15,767 nt of DNA from Gemmatimonadota bacterium (GTDB lineage: Bacteria > Gemmatimonadota > Gemmatimonadetes > Gemmatimonadales > GWC2-71-9), in contig QHVD01000113.1 in NCBI GenBank assembly GCA_003222235.1, positions 10,111 to 25,877 on the forward strand. The letters are read 5' to 3'. This document shows positions 13,787-15,767 of the stretch, one piece after another. The position numbers were made by a program, and so were the translations under genes. A model generated the notes under the pieces. It saw only the letters and a list, made by a program, of their open reading frames with translations, made no database searches and was not told the origin of the DNA. The stretch's first letter is position 1, and every line of letters begins with the position of its first letter.

Positions 13787-13815
13787 AAGATAGACCCCCC
13801 CTAAGCGGGAGGCAA
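13787..13815 (-). promoter_or_regulatory. glyS promoter overlapping the glycerate kinase 3' end
   Basis: On the minus strand TTGCCT (13815-13810) and TATCTT (13792-13787) are separated by 17 bases. The -35 lies in the last codons of the glycerate kinase gene, whose stop is at 13801. The -10 ends 9 bases before the glyS ATG, predicting an almost leaderless transcript. Confidence 0.55.
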
Positions 13816-14883
13816 CCCGAACGCCTCGCGCGTCACTCGCTCACCAAGCGCGGCGATCCCCGCAACGTCGAGCACCTTCCCTTCGCCGTCCACGGCGTGA
13901 ACGCCGATCAGGCCGGCGACCGTTCCGGCCACGACCGCCACCTTCTTCCTCGCCGCCTGTGCGCGGCGCATCACCTCTCCGGACGCCTTGCCGACCAGAG
14001 AGGTACGGTCGAACGAGCCCTCGCCCGTGACGACGAAATCCGCCCTGGCGAGCGCGGCATCGAAACCGACGCGAGACAAGAGCCACTCCGCCCCGGGAGT
14101 GAGCTGGGCCTTGGCGAAGAATGCAAGCCCGGCCCCGAGCCCTCCCGCCGCGCCGCTCCCCGGGAGCGTCGCCAGCTCGGGGCGCCCGTGCCGCGCCATC
14201 ACCTCGGCCAGACGCTCGAGGCCGCGCTCCAGCAGCCTCAGCGCCGCCGGCCCGGCGCCCTTCTGAGGCCCGAAGACCGGAGCCGCCCCGTCCGACCCGA
14301 TGAGCGGCGTGGACACGTCGTGCAGCGCGATGACCTGGGCGTCGAGCGCCCAGCCCCTGTTGACGTCCGCCAACTGCGCCAGCGGGCCGCCGCCCTCCTC
14401 GAGCGGCTCACCGTGACCGTCGAGCAGCGTCCACCCCAGCCCGCGGCCGGCGCCGGCGCCACCGTCCACCGTAGCCGAGCCGCCCAGCCCCACCACCACG
14501 GTTGTGGCACCACGCTCCACGGCCTCCCAAATAAGCTCGCCCACACCGCGCGTCGTAGTCCGCAGGGGATCGAGCTCATTGGGCCTGAGCAGCGCGATGC
14601 CGCACGCAGTGGCGCTCTCGAAGATCGCGGTCTCGTGGTCGAGCCAGCCCAGATCGCCCGCCACAGGCATCCCCAACGGCCCCGTCACCTGCACCCGCTC
14701 GCGCAGCGCTTCGGGCGGTAAAACGGCCTCGAGCAACCCGTCGCCGCCGTCCGAGACGGGGCACTGGAGCAACGCCGCCTCCGGGAGTGCCCGCCGAATC
14801 CCGGCGGACAGCGCTTCCGTTACCTCGCGGGGTCCGAGGGTCCCTTTGAAGGCGCACGGCGCCACTAGAATTGTTGGTGCCAC
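13801..14883 (-). CDS. glxK: glycerate kinase, type 1 (GarK/GlxK family)
   Basis: The 360-residue product phosphorylates D-glycerate, feeding glyoxylate or serine-derived glycerate into glycolysis; the family makes 2- or 3-phosphoglycerate. Motifs are APCAFKGTLGPREVTEAL at the N-terminus, SDGGDGLLEA, GLGGSATVDGGAGAGRGLG, GAAPVFGPQKGA, GAAGGLGAGLAFF, and GEGSFDRTSLVGK near the C-terminus. GTG 14883 is chosen because the family normally starts a few residues before the APxxFKG motif; the frame is open further back to 14961, but that part (RIASTANRVPQYALFH) does not match. No strong ribosome-binding site is seen. Three TGCAT boxes lie just upstream at 14885-14909. Confidence 0.93.
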   Translation of the reverse strand: MAPTILVAPCAFKGTLGPREVTEALSAGIRRALPEAALLQCPVSDGGDGLLEAVLPPEALRERVQVTGPLGMPVAGDLGWLDHETAIFESATACGIALLRPNELDPLRTTTRGVGELIWEAVERGATTVVVGLGGSATVDGGAGAGRGLGWTLLDGHGEPLEEGGGPLAQLADVNRGWALDAQVIALHDVSTPLIGSDGAAPVFGPQKGAGPAALRLLERGLERLAEVMARHGRPELATLPGSGAAGGLGAGLAFFAKAQLTPGAEWLLSRVGFDAALARADFVVTGEGSFDRTSLVGKASGEVMRRAQAARKKVAVVAGTVAGLIGVHAVDGEGKVLDVAGIAALGERVTREAFGLPPA

Positions 14884-14884
14884 G

Positions 14885-14909
14885 ATGCATTGTGCATGAA
14901 ATAGTGCAT
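14885..14909. promoter_or_regulatory. cluster of TGCAT boxes before glycerate kinase
   Basis: TGCAT occurs at 14886-14890, 14893-14897 and 14905-14909, the first inside a palindromic ATGCAT and the latter two as GTGCAT direct repeats 12 bases apart. This AT-richer island lies immediately upstream of the glycerate kinase start in otherwise GC-rich DNA, and could be an operator or part of its promoter. Confidence 0.3.
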
Positions 14910-14983
14910 ATTGCGGTACACGATTGGCCGTGCTGGCGATGCGTATCCGTTGACGCACCACATCTTACGCTCAGGCACCGTTA

Positions 14984-15011
14984 TTGCCATACCGTTAGGT
15001 CAGCATATCTC
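14984..15011 (+). promoter_or_regulatory. candidate promoter driving the riboswitch RNA
   Basis: TTGCCA (14984-14989; five of six consensus bases) and TATCTC (15006-15011) are separated by 16 bases. Initiation about 7 bases on falls at 15017-15018, exactly at the 5' edge of the aptamer. Confidence 0.5.
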
Positions 15012-15015
15012 TGTC

Positions 15016-15090
15016 CAGGGCTAACCGCCGGCGACGGCGGGGCGCAAAGCCAAGGGATCTCGGATCGTTCCGAGACAGCCCGGCTGCCGG
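15016..15090 (+). promoter_or_regulatory. cyclic-di-GMP-I (GEMM-I) riboswitch aptamer
   Basis: The sequence follows the GEMM-I plan. CAGGGCTAACC (15016-15026) leads into stem P2, CCGCCG (15025-15030) pairing with CGGCGG (15035-15040) and capped by the GNRA tetraloop GCGA. The conserved core GGCGCAAAGCCA follows (15041-15052). Stem P3 is GGG (15054-15056) with CCC (15079-15081) plus TCTCGGA (15058-15064) with TCCGAGA (15069-15075), separated by an asymmetric A/CAG internal loop suited as tetraloop receptor. GGCTGCC (15082-15088) closes back on GGC (15019-15021). The class senses cyclic di-GMP; a cGAMP-selective variant cannot be excluded by eye. No plus-strand gene follows, which is unusual. 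Confidence 0.87.
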
Positions 15091-15102
15091 AGGTAGCACC
15101 CG

Positions 15103-15141
15103 GCCCCACGCCCTGACAAGAGAGCGCGGGGCTCTTTGTTT
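15103..15141 (+). terminator. riboswitch expression platform / intrinsic terminator
   Basis: GCCCC-A-CGC (15103-15111) can pair with GCG-C-GGGGC (15124-15132), followed at once by TCTTTGTTT (15133-15141). A smaller alternative is AGAGC (15121-15125) with GCTCT (15131-15135). GCCCTG (15110-15115) in the left arm can instead pair with CAGGGC (15016-15021) of the aptamer, so terminator formation and aptamer folding may be linked. Confidence 0.65.
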
Positions 15142-15183
15142 GGCCCCCGAGCACCAGTAGTCGTCTCGCTCGCACATCGGGTT

Positions 15184-15767
15184 CTAGGGCGCACGATGTC
15201 GGGCAGGCGATGACCCTCCAGGGGCAACCCTGGAGGGTTTGCTCTTTATATGGGCGCAGATCAGCCCGCCATGCAGCCGCCCGTTCTCGATGAAGATCTT
15301 GTTCGCGTCCAGGCCCGCTGCGACGACGCCGGCGATGTAGACGCCTCGAACGTTGGTTTCCATCGTGTCTGGGGTGTGCCGGGGGACGCCGGTCTCCTCG
15401 TGGACGGCCACTCCGATCGCCCGCAGCAGCGTCAGGTCCGCCCGGTAGCCGGTAAGGGCGAGCACGAAGTCCGCCGGCACGGTCTCGGTCGACCCGTCCG
15501 TCTCGCAGCGGATCAGCACGTGCCGCGGCCCGATCTCCGCGACGCGACTGCGCCACCTGACCGCGACGCTGCCCTCCTTCAGGCGATTTGTGATGTCGGG
15601 CAGAATCCACGGCTTGACGCCGCGATCGAACTCCCCCAGGAAATGCACCATGGTGACCCGCGCGCCGACCCGATGAAGCTCGAGCGCCGCTTCGACCGCG
15701 CTGTTCCCGCCCCCGACGACGACGACGCTCTGCTGCCAGTAGGGATGCGGCTCCGTGAAAAAGTGCG
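15184..15767 (-). CDS. ypdA: YpdA-type FAD/NAD(P)H disulfide reductase, C-terminal part (5' end outside window)
   Basis: The frame is open from the window edge (HFFTEPHPYWQQ), so the ATG at 15651 is internal. Visible features are the second nucleotide-binding motif VVVVGGGNSAVEAALEL, TMVHF, WILPDITNRLKEGSVAV, DFVLALTGYRADLTLL, and the C-terminal FAD motif GVYIAGVVAAGLDANKIFIENGR. This matches the YpdA family of flavoproteins, whose members reduce bacillithiol disulfide in Firmicutes; the thiol partner here is unknown. The last ~20 residues (KSKPSRVAPGGSSPARHRAP) look unlike the family and are encoded by DNA that on the other strand forms a terminator. No terminator oriented for this gene is seen before the riboswitch locus. 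Confidence 0.88.
   Translation of the reverse strand, partial: HFFTEPHPYWQQSVVVVGGGNSAVEAALELHRVGARVTMVHFLGEFDRGVKPWILPDITNRLKEGSVAVRWRSRVAEIGPRHVLIRCETDGSTETVPADFVLALTGYRADLTLLRAIGVAVHEETGVPRHTPDTMETNVRGVYIAGVVAAGLDANKIFIENGRLHGGLICAHIKSKPSRVAPGGSSPARHRAP
15213..15250 (+). terminator. second plus-strand terminator inside the 3' end of ypdA
   Basis: ACCCTCCAGGG (15213-15223) pairs perfectly with CCCTGGAGGGT (15228-15238), capped by GCAA, and is followed on the plus strand by TTGCTCTTTATAT. There is no T run on the minus-strand side, so it is polar for plus-strand transcripts although no plus-strand gene precedes it. Confidence 0.75.

Noticed and set aside
13801..14961. Glycerate kinase starting at the far upstream in-frame start near 14961
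   Set aside because: The extra 26 residues do not resemble the family N-terminus. The GTG at 14883 places the start a few residues before the conserved APCAFKG motif, as expected.
15212..15295. Small 27-codon plus-strand frame (ATG at 15212) after the riboswitch as its target
   Set aside because: It lacks a ribosome-binding site, runs straight through the second terminator stem and is antisense to conserved ypdA codons, so it is unlikely to be a real gene.

Overview
The window is about 15.8 kb of very GC-rich bacterial DNA, almost entirely coding and mostly on the minus strand, with many ATGA/GTGA stop-start overlaps. The gene mix suggests a soil or sediment bacterium of the Gemmatimonadota or a neighbouring phylum. 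That placement is an inference from composition and gene families: there is no rRNA or other phylogenetic marker here, and the sequence could come from a metagenome assembly. It looks like chromosomal core DNA. No transposase, integrase, phage gene, tRNA, rRNA or CRISPR array was found.

Layout. (1) 1-340: the 3' end of a plus-strand gamma-glutamyltransferase and a shared terminator. (2) 360-1166: a minus-strand lipoprotein with a glycine-zipper region. (3) 1427-4305, minus: a TIGR00300/LOR-SDH-type protein (probable ornithine cyclodeaminase), a small unknown protein carrying a perfect 36-bp in-frame duplication, a pyruvoyl-dependent arginine decarboxylase, and CcdA, whose only sensible start is an ACG codon. 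(4) 4472-10560, minus: a tightly overlapping series reading beta-propeller, two small unknown proteins, a two-helix membrane protein, a histone-deacetylase-family hydrolase, a dipeptide epimerase and primosomal helicase PriA. PriA is frameshifted and lacks its Walker A segment. (5) 10561-11300: a divergent promoter region, plus-strand Hsp20 and a terminator. (6) 11297-14883, minus: a pseudo-receiver protein, a zincin-like metalloprotein, glycyl-tRNA synthetase and glycerate kinase. (7) 14884-15183: a regulatory RNA locus on the plus strand. (8) 15184-15767: the 3' end of a minus-strand YpdA-type flavin disulfide reductase.

The most notable element is at 14984-15250. A promoter, a near-textbook cyclic-di-GMP-I (GEMM-I) riboswitch aptamer and a terminator lie on the plus strand with no plus-strand gene behind them. 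A second strong plus-strand terminator lies inside the 3' end of the opposing ypdA-like gene. This reads as a self-contained, ligand-controlled noncoding or antisense RNA.

Two intergenic gaps (4306-4471 and 12312-12439) are filled by large hairpins built from the same degenerate seven-base unit (TGCGGAA/TGCGGAG), which looks like a dispersed repeat family. Several candidate promoters share a -10 element TATCTT or a close variant. At glyS this places the transcription start only a few bases before the start codon, suggesting a leaderless mRNA.
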